Shown in pieces: positions 27,265 to 36,031 of a stretch of DNA of 64,000 bases. Position numbers and translations under genes: made by a program. Position 1 is the first letter of the stretch. Each line of letters opens with the position of its first letter. Location of the stretch: positions 124,001 to 188,000 of the forward strand of contig NZ_JAQSJE010000008.1 of NCBI RefSeq assembly GCF_028649535.1, in the 5' to 3' direction. This DNA is from Mannheimia cairinae (GTDB lineage Bacteria; Pseudomonadota; Gammaproteobacteria; Enterobacterales; Pasteurellaceae). The notes under the pieces were generated by a model. That model had not been told where the DNA came from. It saw only the letters and a list, made by a program, of their open reading frames with translations, and ran no database searches.

Positions 27265-27798
27265 ATGTCTCTTTTCAAATCAACTAAACAATCTGAAATT
27301 TGCCCAGAATGTGGCTCTGTTTTGCAATTAAAACAAGGAAAAAACGGGCTGTTTTTAGGTTGTTCCTCATACCCTGATTGCAATTATATTAAGCCTCTGC
27401 ACCAAACCAGCCATATTATTAAAGAACTAGATGAGCTTTGCTCCGAATGTGGCCATAAGCTACAATTAAAACAAGGGCATTACGGTATTTTTATTGGTTG
27501 CAGTAACTACCCTAAATGCCATTTCATTGTGAATGAAGAAGGTGTTGTTGAAGAAGAATTCGATTGTCCTGAGTGCAAAACGCATAAATTAGTTGCAAGA
27601 AAAGGACGTTCGGGAAAAACATTCTATGGCTGCTCTGGCTTTCCTGAGTGTAAATTTACTCTAGCAACAAAACCAATAAAATTTAAATGTAGTGAATGTG
27701 ATTGTGAACTTGCCACAATAAAAAAACTTCGTGGTAAGAAAGTGTATATTTGTGCCAATAAACATTGCCAGCATCAAACTGAAATACAAGAAAATTAA
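27265..27798 (+). CDS. yrdD: Topoisomerase I C-terminal-like zinc finger protein YrdD
   Basis: 177 aa made of four zinc ribbon units, three of them full C4 units of the topoisomerase IA C-terminal type: CPECGSVLQLKQGKNGLFLGC, CSECGHKLQLKQGHYGIFIGC (each about 21 residues, given here as motif ends CPECG...GC) and CPECKTHKLVARKGRSG...GC; the fourth has CSECDCEL with CANKHC. There is no catalytic topoisomerase domain. A DNA-binding role is likely but unproven. The yrdD-tsaC-aroE order is conserved in gammaproteobacteria. Confidence 0.88.
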   Translation: MSLFKSTKQSEICPECGSVLQLKQGKNGLFLGCSSYPDCNYIKPLHQTSHIIKELDELCSECGHKLQLKQGHYGIFIGCSNYPKCHFIVNEEGVVEEEFDCPECKTHKLVARKGRSGKTFYGCSGFPECKFTLATKPIKFKCSECDCELATIKKLRGKKVYICANKHCQHQTEIQEN

Positions 27799-27800
27799 AT

Positions 27801-28355
27801 ATGAATAATTTATTAGAAATTGTTGAGAAGTTAAAACAAGAAGAAGTTATTGCTTACCCAACTGAAGCTGTTTTTGGATTGGGGTGTAATCCACAAAGTG
27901 AAAAAGCAGTAAAAAAACTCTTAGCATTAAAACAACGCCCAGAAGAGAAAGGACTCATTCTGATTGCCTCAGATTTAAAATATTTATTACCTTACATTGA
28001 TGAAAGCCAAATGAATGAACAGGCCTGGCAAAAATTAGCTTTCGTTGGCGAACAAGCAATAACTTGGATTGTACCTGTAAAAAAAGAGGTTCCCTCTTAT
28101 CTAACTGGCACATTCAATACCATCGCAGTACGCTTATGCCATTTATCTGCTATCACTCAACTATGTGAAGCAACGGGCTTTGCATTAACCTCAACAAGTG
28201 CAAATTTAAGTGGTTTTCCTCCGTGCCGAACTGCAAAAGAAGTTAAAACCCAATTTGGGAAGAATTTTCCTGTGCTAAATGCAGAAACCTTTGGCAGACA
28301 AAACCCTTCTGAAATTCGAGATATTTTCACACAACAAATTTTTAGACAAGGATAA
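27801..28355 (+). CDS. tsaC: Threonylcarbamoyl-AMP synthase TsaC
   Basis: 184 aa YrdC-domain protein, the short form. It makes threonylcarbamoyl-AMP from threonine, bicarbonate and ATP for the t6A37 modification of tRNAs reading ANN codons. Family motifs: VIAYPTEAVFGLGCNP near residues 15-30 with the KxR-type binding site, LALKQRPEEKGLIL near 41-54, and FALTSTSANLSGFPP near 128-142. It starts three bases after yrdD and is followed at two bases by aroE, so the three are one operon. Confidence 0.94.
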   Translation: MNNLLEIVEKLKQEEVIAYPTEAVFGLGCNPQSEKAVKKLLALKQRPEEKGLILIASDLKYLLPYIDESQMNEQAWQKLAFVGEQAITWIVPVKKEVPSYLTGTFNTIAVRLCHLSAITQLCEATGFALTSTSANLSGFPPCRTAKEVKTQFGKNFPVLNAETFGRQNPSEIRDIFTQQIFRQG

Positions 28356-28357
28356 TA

Positions 28358-29185
28358 ATGAAGAATAAATACGCAGTTTGGGGCAATCCGATTGCTCAAA
28401 GTAAATCTCCTCGAATTCATCAACTATTTGCTCAACAAACAAAAAAAGAGATTGAATATGTTGCAAAATTAGGTGATGAAACTGAATTTGAACAGCAATT
28501 AAAAGATTTTTTTGCTAAAGGGGCAAAAGGTTGCAATATTACAGCACCTTTTAAAGAGAGAGCGTTTCAATTAGCAGATGAATATAGCGAAGCTTGTCTA
28601 TTAGCCAAAGCGTGTAATACCTTAAAACGCTTAGAAGATGGGCGTTTATATGCAGATAATACTGATGGTGTAGGGCTTGCAGCCGATCTAGAGCGTTTAG
28701 GATGGCTTAATAGTGGGCAGAAAACCTTAATTCTAGGTGCTGGTGGTGCAACTAAAGGTGTTTTATTACCGCTTCTTAAAGCTGGGTTGGATATTACACT
28801 GTATAATCGAACTGTTGAGAAAGCGGTCGTTTTAGCCGAAAAATTTGCAAATTATGGCAAAATTCAGACTGCTTGTGTTGAAGAACTAGAAAATCAAAAA
28901 TTTGATTTAATTATTAATGCTACATCATTGGGGTTACAAGGACACTATGTTGCACTTCCAGCTAATTTATTAGCTTCTGCCAAAGTTTATGATATGCAAT
29001 ATGCTGTGAGTATGAAAACACCTTTCCTTAATTATGCAAAGGAATGCGGTGCGATGAAATGCCAAGATGGCTTAGGAATGCTAGTAGGACAAGCGGCTTT
29101 TGCTTTTAATTTATGGGAAGAAAAATTTCCAGATATTGAAAAAGTATTAATTCAATTACAAACAGAAATGCAGCCCCCAAAATAA
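28358..29185 (+). CDS. aroE: Shikimate dehydrogenase
   Basis: 275 aa NADP-dependent reductase that turns 3-dehydroshikimate into shikimate in aromatic amino acid and folate precursor synthesis. The substrate site is in WGNPIAQSKSPRIHQLFA near residues 7-24 and NITAPFKERA near 60 with the catalytic lysine. The NADP-binding motif LILGAGGATKGVL is near 124-136, and NATSLGLQG and QDGLGMLVGQAAFAF complete the family set. It is the last gene before the tRNA cluster; no strong terminator is seen directly behind it. Confidence 0.96.
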   Translation: MKNKYAVWGNPIAQSKSPRIHQLFAQQTKKEIEYVAKLGDETEFEQQLKDFFAKGAKGCNITAPFKERAFQLADEYSEACLLAKACNTLKRLEDGRLYADNTDGVGLAADLERLGWLNSGQKTLILGAGGATKGVLLPLLKAGLDITLYNRTVEKAVVLAEKFANYGKIQTACVEELENQKFDLIINATSLGLQGHYVALPANLLASAKVYDMQYAVSMKTPFLNYAKECGAMKCQDGLGMLVGQAAFAFNLWEEKFPDIEKVLIQLQTEMQPPK

Positions 29186-29290
29186 GCGATGGTAACTTAT
29201 TATTTTATAAACAAAAAATGCTAATTTTTTAGCAAAATGTCGAATATCTATACAAGCAAACTAAAAAAGTCGATTTTTTTAAAAAAGTAT

Positions 29291-29319
29291 TTGACGAAAA
29301 GCCTTAAAATCAGCATAAT
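29291..29319 (+). promoter_or_regulatory. Promoter of the tRNA cluster
   Basis: TTGACG at 29291-29296 and CATAAT at 29314-29319 are separated by exactly 17 bases. The GC-rich stretch behind the -10 (GCACACCGTTGGCC) fits a stringently controlled discriminator, usual for stable RNA promoters. Confidence 0.8.
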
Positions 29320-29351
29320 GCACACCGTTGGCCGATATGGTGAACGCAAAT

Positions 29352-29428
29352 GGCTACATAGCTCAGCTGGTTAGAGCACAACACTCATAATGTTGGGGTC
29401 GCAAGTTCGAATCTCGCTGTAGCCACCA
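29352..29428 (+). tRNA. tRNA-Met (CAU), elongator type
   Basis: A 77-base cloverleaf: acceptor stem GGCTACA/TGTAGCC, D-arm AGCTCAGCTGGTTAGAGC, anticodon CAT at 29386-29388 in the loop CTCATAA, T-arm with GTTCGAATC, discriminator A and encoded CCA. A standard first acceptor pair (G-C) points to the elongator, not the initiator. A lysidine-modified tRNA-Ile2 also has CAT, but the sequence reads as elongator Met. Confidence 0.92.
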
Positions 29429-29430
29429 TT

Positions 29431-29515
29431 GCGGGACTGGCGAAATTGGTAGACGCACCAGATTTAGGTTCTGGCGCCGCGAGGTGTGTGGGTTCAAGTC
29501 CCTCGTCCCGCACCA
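29431..29515 (+). tRNA. tRNA-Leu (UAG)
   Basis: An 85-base class II tRNA with acceptor stem GCGGGAC/GTCCCGC, a long variable arm, anticodon TAG at 29465-29467, T-loop GGTTCAAGTCC and encoded CCA. It begins two bases after the CCA of tRNA-Met. Confidence 0.95.
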
Positions 29516-29540
29516 TTATCGATTAACTAAAAATTAGTGT

Positions 29541-29615
29541 TGGGGTATCGCCAAGCGGTAAGGCACCGGGTTTTGATCTCGGCATTCCTAGGTTCGAATC
29601 CTAGTACCCCAGCCA
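29541..29615 (+). tRNA. tRNA-Gln (UUG), copy 1
   Basis: 75 bases, acceptor TGGGGTA/TACCCCA, anticodon TTG at 29573-29575, T-arm TAGGTTCGAATCCTA and encoded CCA. It differs from the second copy by one base near the variable loop (GCATTCC against GCATCCC). Confidence 0.95.
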
Positions 29616-29643
29616 CTTAATTTCAAATAATCAAATCTTAATT

Positions 29644-29667
29644 AAGCTAACGTAAGTTAGTTTTTTT
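29644..29667 (+). terminator. Terminator-like hairpin between the two tRNA-Gln genes
   Basis: CTAAC at 29647-29651 pairs with GTTAG at 29656-29660 over a GTAA loop, extendable by three weaker pairs into the T7 run. It lies only a few bases before the second tRNA-Gln, which has no visible promoter of its own, so it is probably a weak terminator or a processing signal. Confidence 0.45.
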
Positions 29668-29671
29668 CTTT

Positions 29672-29746
29672 TGGGGTATCGCCAAGCGGTAAGGCACCGG
29701 GTTTTGATCTCGGCATCCCTAGGTTCGAATCCTAGTACCCCAGCCA
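29672..29746 (+). tRNA. tRNA-Gln (UUG), copy 2
   Basis: 75 bases, anticodon TTG at 29704-29706, near-identical to the copy at 29541-29615 and with encoded CCA. The duplication is local and tandem. Confidence 0.95.
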
Positions 29747-29882
29747 TTTCTCTATCATTATTTAGAATTACTTTAAATTACTATAAATAAATATTAGCTC
29801 TTCATTGTTATTAATCTAATCTCTACTATTTATATTTTGCTTTTTCGGCATAAAAATAATGATGAAAGATAGGCATATAGGG

Positions 29883-29918
29883 CAAAATAAAAGGGCTAAG
29901 TTTTTAACTTAACCCTTT
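29883..29918 (-). terminator. Terminator of the ccm operon
   Basis: On the minus strand AAAGGGTTAAGTT and AACTTAGCCCTTT form a 12-13 bp stem with one G-U pair, followed by TATTTT. It lies 19 bases behind the ccmF stop. Confidence 0.82.
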
Positions 29919-29936
29919 ATAAAGTATATTAGCTTA

Positions 29937-31898
29937 CTATGCTGAGGTAGCAAGCTGTTTCTTTTCAATACGTAAGCGATAGCGTTTATCCATCATACAG
30001 AGTAAACCGCCAAGAGCCATAAATACACCACCAATCCAAATCCAGCGAATAAATGGTTTGTAATATAAGCGAACTGCCCAAGAGTTATCTTCTAACTTTT
30101 CACCTAATGCAGCATACAGATCTCTCGTGAATCCCCAATCAATCGCCGCTTCAGTCATACCCATTTTACTTACCGTATAAAAACGTTTTTCTGCATTAAG
30201 GGTAGCTTCATATTTACCATTGCGGGTAATTTCAAGTTCTGCTGTGCCACCTTGATAATTTGCACCATCACTAATTCGAATTCCCTTGAATTCAAATTCA
30301 TAATCTAGAATTTGTGCTTTATCACCAACATTCATACGTACATCACGCTCAATGCTGAAGTTTTGGCTAAATGCAATACCAAACACTGTCATCGCTACAC
30401 CTAAATGAGCTAGTACCATTCCCCAATGCGAACGAGAAAGTTTGAAAATTCCTGTAAAGAATGAATGGCGATGTGTAGCACGTTGATGTAACTCATATAA
30501 ACTCAGTAGCACAATAAAAACAGCCATCATTGTACCAAGCACAACACTTACGGTAATCGTATTACGGAATAAGTAAGGCAAGCCAAAGCCTAATATAGCC
30601 ATTAAAATACTTGCTATTATAACAGGCTTACGGATGGCAGATACTTGGTCACGACGCCATTTTACTAAAGGCCCAATTCCTAGAACAAATGAAAACGGTA
30701 CCATTAAAATTAAGAACATCTGGTCAAAGAATGGTGCACCGATAGAAATAGTACCTAAGCCAATCTGTTTATGCACAAGTGGTAATAATGTGCCTAAAAA
30801 GACCACCGATAAAAATGCCATTAACAAAATATTGTTAATCAGTAACATCGATTCTCTTGAGTAACGCTCGTAATTATCTAAGCTTTTAATTTCGGAGCCT
30901 TTAAATGCATAAAGCAGTAAAGAACCACCGACTACAATCACTAAATAGGCTAAGATATATAAACCTCGAGTTGGGTCAGAGGCAAAAGCATGTACCGAGA
31001 CTAAAATACCTGAACGTACTAAGAAGGTTCCCACTAAACAGAGTGAGAAGGCCAAAATAGCTAATAATACCGTCCACGCTTTAAAAGTACCTCTTTTTTC
31101 AGTTACGGCTAAAGAGTGAATAAGTGCTGTTCCGGCTATCCAAGGCATTAGCGAGGCATTTTCAACTGGGTCCCAGAACCACCAGCCTCCCCAGCCTAAT
31201 TCATAATATGCCCACCAAGAACCAAGTACGATACCTAAGGTTAAAAATACCCAAGCCGCCATTGTCCAAGGGCGAGACCATCTTGCCCAAGCGGTATCTA
31301 ATCGTCCAGTCATTAACGAAGCAATCGCAAAGGCAAAGGCGACAGAAAAGCCAACATAGCCCATATAAAGCAATGGAGGGTGGAAAATCAAACCGATATC
31401 TTGCAACATTGGGTTTAATTCTCTACCATCAACAGGGAAATTAGGGAAAGTTCGGTCAAATGGGTTTGAGGTAAATATTACAAACACCAAAAAGCCAATA
31501 CTGATTAATCCCATTAGTCCAAGTACACGGGCAACCGCATCTTCTGGCATTTTACGTGTAAATGCCGCCACGCCAACAGACCAAAGTGATAATAACCAAA
31601 CCCATAATAGTAACGAGCCTTCGTGAGCCCCCCAAACTGCCGATAAACGATAATGTATCGGTAATTTGGTATTGGAATTATTTACCACATACTGAACCGT
31701 GAAATCATTAACAGCAAATAAATAAAAAAGCGTTCCGAAAGAAACCGTTAAAGACAAAAACATCGCCCAAGTCATTGGACGAGCTAATGCCATTAAGGTA
31801 TGGTTTTGTTTCTCTGCTCCCCAAATTGGTAAAATCGCCAATAAGATTGAGATAGCAAGCGATAACGCCAATGCATAATTGCCTAATTCTGCAATCAT
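29937..31898 (-). CDS. ccmF: Cytochrome c heme lyase subunit CcmF
   Basis: 653 aa with about 13-15 membrane segments. The heme-handling WWD motif is seen as [19 protein letters not shown] near residues 229-247, with conserved histidines HPPLLY near 174 and [13 protein letters not shown] near 255. CcmF joins heme to apocytochrome c, receiving it from holo-CcmE. It overlaps ccmE by four bases (ATGA). It is the last gene of this cluster: ccmG and ccmH, which normally follow, are absent and tRNAs come next. Confidence 0.95.
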   Translation of the reverse strand: MIAELGNYALALSLAISILLAILPIWGAEKQNHTLMALARPMTWAMFLSLTVSFGTLFYLFAVNDFTVQYVVNNSNTKLPIHYRLSAVWGAHEGSLLLWVWLLSLWSVGVAAFTRKMPEDAVARVLGLMGLISIGFLVFVIFTSNPFDRTFPNFPVDGRELNPMLQDIGLIFHPPLLYMGYVGFSVAFAFAIASLMTGRLDTAWARWSRPWTMAAWVFLTLGIVLGSWWAYYELGWGGWWFWDPVENASLMPWIAGTALIHSLAVTEKRGTFKAWTVLLAILAFSLCLVGTFLVRSGILVSVHAFASDPTRGLYILAYLVIVVGGSLLLYAFKGSEIKSLDNYERYSRESMLLINNILLMAFLSVVFLGTLLPLVHKQIGLGTISIGAPFFDQMFLILMVPFSFVLGIGPLVKWRRDQVSAIRKPVIIASILMAILGFGLPYLFRNTITVSVVLGTMMAVFIVLLSLYELHQRATHRHSFFTGIFKLSRSHWGMVLAHLGVAMTVFGIAFSQNFSIERDVRMNVGDKAQILDYEFEFKGIRISDGANYQGGTAELEITRNGKYEATLNAEKRFYTVSKMGMTEAAIDWGFTRDLYAALGEKLEDNSWAVRLYYKPFIRWIWIGGVFMALGGLLCMMDKRYRLRIEKKQLATSA

Positions 31899-32443
31899 TT
31901 AGCTTCCCCTTGCATATTTAATTGTCGAGCTTCTTCTCTCATTTTACGATCAGTTTCAGATTCGCCTTTTAAATCTTGTTCTGATACACCTGATTTACTA
32001 TGCTGCTCTTTTAATTTTTCACCTAACTCAGGTGGCATATAGTTTTCATCGTGTTTTGCTAATACTTCTGTTGCTTGTAAACGAGTTGGCTCAATCAAGA
32101 TTCCTTGTGCCACAATACCTTGCCCTTCACGGAATAGGTCGGGCAAAATACCTTCATACTCTACGGTAATTGAAGGACCAACATCGTTTAAATCAAATAC
32201 GACTTTTAAGGTTTTATCATCACGTTTAACTGTGTCTTCTACAACCATTCCACCTACTCGGATCCTCTGCCCTACTTCAGGTTTTTTGGTTGGATCATCA
32301 TTTTTTCCATTCACAATTTCTGATGGTGTATAGAAAAGGTCGATATTTTGGCTTAACGCATAAAGCGTTAAACCTGCTGCTACAGAGAGACCAAACAATA
32401 CCGAAAGTACCACTTTCAGCCTTGATTTTCGTCTTGGATTCAT
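31895..32443 (-). CDS. ccmE: Cytochrome c-type biogenesis heme chaperone CcmE
   Basis: The ATG at 32443 ([13 protein letters not shown], 182 aa) is chosen over an in-frame TTG at 32458, since GAGG stands nine bases before it and the protein then begins as CcmE does. One membrane segment near residues 10-28 anchors a periplasmic OB-fold ([47 protein letters not shown]). The heme-binding histidine and tyrosine are in [10 protein letters not shown] near 125-134 (H-x3-Y). CcmE takes heme from CcmC and gives it to CcmF. Confidence 0.94.
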   Translation of the reverse strand: MNPRRKSRLKVVLSVLFGLSVAAGLTLYALSQNIDLFYTPSEIVNGKNDDPTKKPEVGQRIRVGGMVVEDTVKRDDKTLKVVFDLNDVGPSITVEYEGILPDLFREGQGIVAQGILIEPTRLQATEVLAKHDENYMPPELGEKLKEQHSKSGVSEQDLKGESETDRKMREEARQLNMQGEAK

Positions 32444-32511
32444 CGTAATCACCCTCAAAAAGAAAATGCTAATCGCATAAAAATAAAGTAGTAATGCTTA
32501 AGAATAGCAAA

Positions 32512-32551
32512 AAACCGCAAAACATTCCTCATATTCCAAGAAAGTTTTGCG
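32512..32551 (-). terminator. Terminator-like hairpin inside the ccm operon, between ccmD and ccmE
   Basis: On the minus strand CGCAAAAC (32551-32544) pairs with GTTTTGCG (32523-32516) across a 20-base loop and is followed by GTTTTTT. The ccmD-ccmE gap of about 170 bases is unusually long for this operon. It could lower expression of ccmEF relative to ccmABCD, or a second promoter may lie here. Confidence 0.4.
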
Positions 32552-32613
32552 ATTGCTCAAATCAAATACCTAAAATTAGGTAATCAAAATAATATGTAAA
32601 AATAAAGCTCATT

Positions 32614-32820
32614 TTAACCGCTTGTTGATGCTTGCTTCTTTAACCTTTCTTCTCTTACTGCATCTTTTTTCGCTTGGCTCAAAATTGCTTTTTGCTCACG
32701 ACGGCTTAGCCAAATAAGTATGCCCATTGCAAGAAAGGTTACACCATATGAAAGCCATACATAAAAGCCATAGCCCCCCATATCAAAAAATGCACTGATT
32801 GATTCAAATTGAAATGTCAT
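32614..32820 (-). CDS. ccmD: Heme exporter protein CcmD
   Basis: 68 aa. One membrane segment (FYVWLSYGVTFLAMGILIWLS, about residues 20-40) is followed by a lysine/arginine-rich tail (RREQKAILSQAKKDAVREERLKK). The GGYGFYVWLSYG start of the helix is the CcmD signature. CcmD helps release holo-CcmE from the CcmABC complex. It starts 15 bases after the ccmC stop. Confidence 0.92.
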   Translation of the reverse strand: MTFQFESISAFFDMGGYGFYVWLSYGVTFLAMGILIWLSRREQKAILSQAKKDAVREERLKKQASTSG

Positions 32821-32835
32821 ATTCTGCTCCTACGC

Positions 32836-33573
32836 TTAAGCTGCTTTCGCTAGCTGTTTTACCCACGGGCGATTACGTTCATCTTTTAATAATGCTATAC
32901 GATAACGCCAAATACTAAACCAAGCAGTAAAAATTAGGCTACCGAAAATCGCTAGTAATAGCGGGATTAACATTTCAACCGCCATCGAAGGTTTGTCAAA
33001 TTTAGTAATAGTTGCCCCTTGGTGTAAGGTATTCCACCATTCAACCGAGAAGTGAATAATCGGAAGATTAATTACCCCAACCACTGCCAATACACCAGCA
33101 GCTTTCGCCCCTGTTTGCCTATCTTGGAAAGCGGAATAAAGAGCCATTACCCCGATATAAAGGAAGAAAAGCACAAGGGCAGAAGTAAGACGTGCGTCCC
33201 ACACCCACCAAGTTCCCCACATTGGTTTGCCCCAAATAGCCCCTGTCGCCAAAGAAATAAAAGCGAAAACCAACCCGATTGGTGCCATTGAAATCATCGC
33301 TAAATTGGCTTGGCGAATTTGCCAAACTAATGCGACTAATCCAGCAACCGCCATTGAGCCATAAACACCCATAGACCAAATCGCCGCTGGTACGTGAATA
33401 AAGATAATACGGTAGCTATCGCCTTGTTGGTAATCTTTAGGTGCAAATGCAAGCCCCCAAACAAATGCGGTTGCAAGCATAATCAAACTTAACCAACCTA
33501 AAAACGGTTGGGCTTTCCCTAGCAAATGATACTGCGTTTCAGATTTTGCATAGGGATGTAACCATTTCCACAT
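32836..33573 (-). CDS. ccmC: Heme exporter/ligase CcmC
   Basis: 245 aa, six membrane segments. The WWD heme motif is WGTWWVWDARLTSALVLFF near residues 122-140, flanked by the conserved histidines IFIHVPAAIWSMG near 60 and IIHFSVEWWNTLHQG near 175-190. CcmC loads heme onto CcmE in the periplasm. The ccmB gene is 41 bases upstream. Length and motifs are normal. Confidence 0.96.
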   Translation of the reverse strand: MWKWLHPYAKSETQYHLLGKAQPFLGWLSLIMLATAFVWGLAFAPKDYQQGDSYRIIFIHVPAAIWSMGVYGSMAVAGLVALVWQIRQANLAMISMAPIGLVFAFISLATGAIWGKPMWGTWWVWDARLTSALVLFFLYIGVMALYSAFQDRQTGAKAAGVLAVVGVINLPIIHFSVEWWNTLHQGATITKFDKPSMAVEMLIPLLLAIFGSLIFTAWFSIWRYRIALLKDERNRPWVKQLAKAA

Positions 33574-33614
33574 AGAAAAACTCCATCATAAATTGAAATG
33601 TTATTATAAAAAAT

Positions 33615-34277
33615 CTAGTTCAAACTAATTCTTAACGCACCTGCAATCGCAAAAGGCGAAAATGTTAGGGTAATCGCTAAAATCGCCCCGATAATCGCAA
33701 GCTGCCCCGAATAGCCAATATTTAACACCGCCGCTTCAAGCACCGCTGCTGCAAAAATTAAAACCGGTAAAAAGAGCGGTAAAATCAATAAACTTAACAG
33801 TGTACCACCTTTACGTAACCCTACGGTTAAAGCAACACCTATCGCCCCTAAGCAGCTTAAAATTGGTGTGCCAAGCAATAAGGTCAGCACTAATGCCCAC
33901 CAAACGTGAGTTTCTAACGATAATAAAATTGCGGCAATCGGAGAAAGTAAAATCAGTGGTAAGCCCGTTAGCAACCAGTGAGCAATTACTTTCGCTAATG
34001 CCACCTGTGGTAAACCAAGCGGTAATAGCATTAACTGTTCAAGCGAACCATCTAAGTAATCATCTCTAAACAGACGTTCGAATGAAAGTAAAGCGGAAAG
34101 TAATGCCGCCACCCAGGCAACACCGCCTGCGATTTTGCCTAATAGTTCCGGATTTGGCCCCATTAAGATCGGGAATATGGTAATAACCATCAAAAAAAAC
34201 CATAACGGATTTAAAATTTCCGACGGCTTACGAAAGGCGATGGTTAATTCACGCTGAATAATAGTCAATAAAATCAT
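33615..34277 (-). CDS. ccmB: Heme exporter permease CcmB
   Basis: 220 aa, six hydrophobic segments. MILLTIIQRELTIAFRKPSEILNPLWFFLMVITIFPI is the typical start, and SFERLFRDDYLDGSLEQLMLLPLGL near residues 65-88 is the family signature. It is the membrane subunit partnered with CcmA; the complex uses ATP to release heme-loaded CcmE. The start overlaps the ccmA stop by four bases. Confidence 0.95.
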   Translation of the reverse strand: MILLTIIQRELTIAFRKPSEILNPLWFFLMVITIFPILMGPNPELLGKIAGGVAWVAALLSALLSFERLFRDDYLDGSLEQLMLLPLGLPQVALAKVIAHWLLTGLPLILLSPIAAILLSLETHVWWALVLTLLLGTPILSCLGAIGVALTVGLRKGGTLLSLLILPLFLPVLIFAAAVLEAAVLNIGYSGQLAIIGAILAITLTFSPFAIAGALRISLN

Positions 34278-34915
34278 ACTTTAAACTGATCTAACGAAAT
34301 AATACGCACTTTATCACTTTCTGCGGTTTGGTGGCTGGTAAAAATAACTAAGCCACCTTTTTCACAATGTTGTTCAATATGAGCAATAAGATCTGCCACC
34401 CCTTTTTTATCAATGGCAGTAAAAGGCTCATCTAAGATCCAAAGTTTCGCTTGGGTAAGCCACAATTTAGCCAATGCTACACGACGTTGTTGCCCTGCAG
34501 ATAAGTGCGAGCAGGGCAAATCTTCTCGCCCTATCAGCGAGACTTTTTCTAACGCTGCCCAAAGTGCTTCATCATCTTGCGGAAGTTGCTGAATTTTTTG
34601 GAAAAAACGTAAATTTTCCCAAGGCGTCAATTCGGGTTTTACACCTGAATGATGTCCTAAATAAAATAGCTCAGCATAGTATTGTTCCCGTTGCTTTTGA
34701 ATAGGAATAGCATTCCATAGCACTTCGCCTTCAGCCGCCAATGAAAGCCCGGCTAAAATACGTAACAGGCTTGTTTTCCCAATACCGTTATGCCCTTCAA
34801 TCTGTACCCAATCGCCACTTTCAACTGTTAAATTGCACCCTTCAAATAAACGAGTTTCGCCCCGTTCACAGGCAATATTATTTAATTTAAGTTGATATTG
34901 ATTTATTTGGTTCAT
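34274..34915 (-). CDS. ccmA: Heme exporter ATPase CcmA
   Basis: 213 aa, first gene of ccmABCDEF. Walker A is EGHNGIGKTSLL near residues 39-50, the signature LSAGQQRRVALAKL near 137-150, and Walker B LWILDEPFTAID near 157-168. The glycine of the usual GxxGxGKT loop and the LSAGQ (not LSGGQ) signature are normal for CcmA. No strong promoter was recognised in the 130 bases before it. Confidence 0.95.
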   Translation of the reverse strand: MNQINQYQLKLNNIACERGETRLFEGCNLTVESGDWVQIEGHNGIGKTSLLRILAGLSLAAEGEVLWNAIPIQKQREQYYAELFYLGHHSGVKPELTPWENLRFFQKIQQLPQDDEALWAALEKVSLIGREDLPCSHLSAGQQRRVALAKLWLTQAKLWILDEPFTAIDKKGVADLIAHIEQHCEKGGLVIFTSHQTAESDKVRIISLDQFKV

Positions 34916-35045
34916 TATAAAAAATAGGTAAAGAATTTTAACTGAAGTGTAACATAAGAGACTCTATTCACGTAGTAAATAAATTACTCCTTTAGAGGTA
35001 ACAAGCGGTTAGATTTCTAAAAAGTTTTGCAAATTTTGATAAGAA

Positions 35046-35774
35046 TCAAACCCCTTGTTTACAAAAAAGCGTTTCTTTAACGAAAGGAATAGTTAGTTTA
35101 CGCTGAGCCTGAAGCGATGCATGATCTAATTTATCTAAAAAATAAGAGAGATCTTGCAAGTCTGTACCTAATTTTTTAAGTAAAAATTGTGCAACTTCAT
35201 CGGGCAACTCAATTCCTTTTTGGTGAGCATTTTGTTGCAAGATATAGCATTTTTGTTCATCGGTTAAATCTGAAAGCTGATAGACTTCGCCCCAGGTTAA
35301 GCGAGAACGTAAATCGGGTAAATTAATTTTTAGTTGGTGAGGTGGACAATCTGCACTGATTAAAAGTAAGGTTTTACGCTGTTCATTAAACAAACTTTGC
35401 TGTTCACGAATCTGATTAAACAAGTTAAAAATCGCTAATTCCCATTCATCGTTTCCAGCAATGGCTTGAATATCATCTAAACAAATGACATTTAGTAGCT
35501 CTGCATTATCCAATACTAGAGGCGAAAAATAATTGGCTTTTGTTAGTGGAATATAACTTGAAGTCAGTTGATTTAGTAGAAAGTAATTACTTACTGCTTT
35601 TAATAAATGGCTTTTGCCACTACTTTTCCCCCCCCAAATATAGAAAAACGGCTGTTGGACATCCGTAAAATTCCGCTTGAGAGACTCAAGTAGCACTTCA
35701 CTATTTTCTGCATAAAAGTTATCAAACGTCTCTTCATCAATTTGATGAATGGGTAGAGGTAATTGCAAAAACAT
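35046..35774 (-). CDS. hda: DnaA regulatory inactivator Hda
   Basis: 242 aa AAA+ protein related to DnaA domain III. The N-terminal clamp-binding motif is QLPLP at residues 4-8. A Walker A-like GGKSSGKSHLLKA is near 49-61, Walker B VICLDDIQAI near 97, and the arginine finger LPDLRSRLTWGEVY near 152-165. Hda, bound to the DNA polymerase sliding clamp, makes DnaA hydrolyse ATP and so prevents over-initiation. It stands alone, divergent from dppA. Confidence 0.93.
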   Translation of the reverse strand: MFLQLPLPIHQIDEETFDNFYAENSEVLLESLKRNFTDVQQPFFYIWGGKSSGKSHLLKAVSNYFLLNQLTSSYIPLTKANYFSPLVLDNAELLNVICLDDIQAIAGNDEWELAIFNLFNQIREQQSLFNEQRKTLLLISADCPPHQLKINLPDLRSRLTWGEVYQLSDLTDEQKCYILQQNAHQKGIELPDEVAQFLLKKLGTDLQDLSYFLDKLDHASLQAQRKLTIPFVKETLFCKQGV

Positions 35775-36031
35775 TCCTTAAATAAGCAACTAGAAACATT
35801 TCAAGGATAACGGAAAAGCATTGTTTTGAGAAGTAGAAAATAAGAGATGAATTATTATCTAATCGCAGACGATTAAATTTTAACTATTTTTGTAAAATTG
35901 AATGAAGTCTAACCTCTTTTGTTAAAAAAAGATTGCAGTTCGCTCAAAAAATTGTATATTCAAAACTTCATACTAAAAAATAGTCATAAACTATAAATAA
36001 AAACTGTAAATACAAACCTAAAGGAGTGAAT

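Noticed and set aside
29352-29746. tRNA cluster as an integration site for a genomic island
   Set aside because: No integrase, no duplicated 3' tRNA fragment and ordinary core genes on both sides; the near-identical tRNA-Gln copies are both complete.
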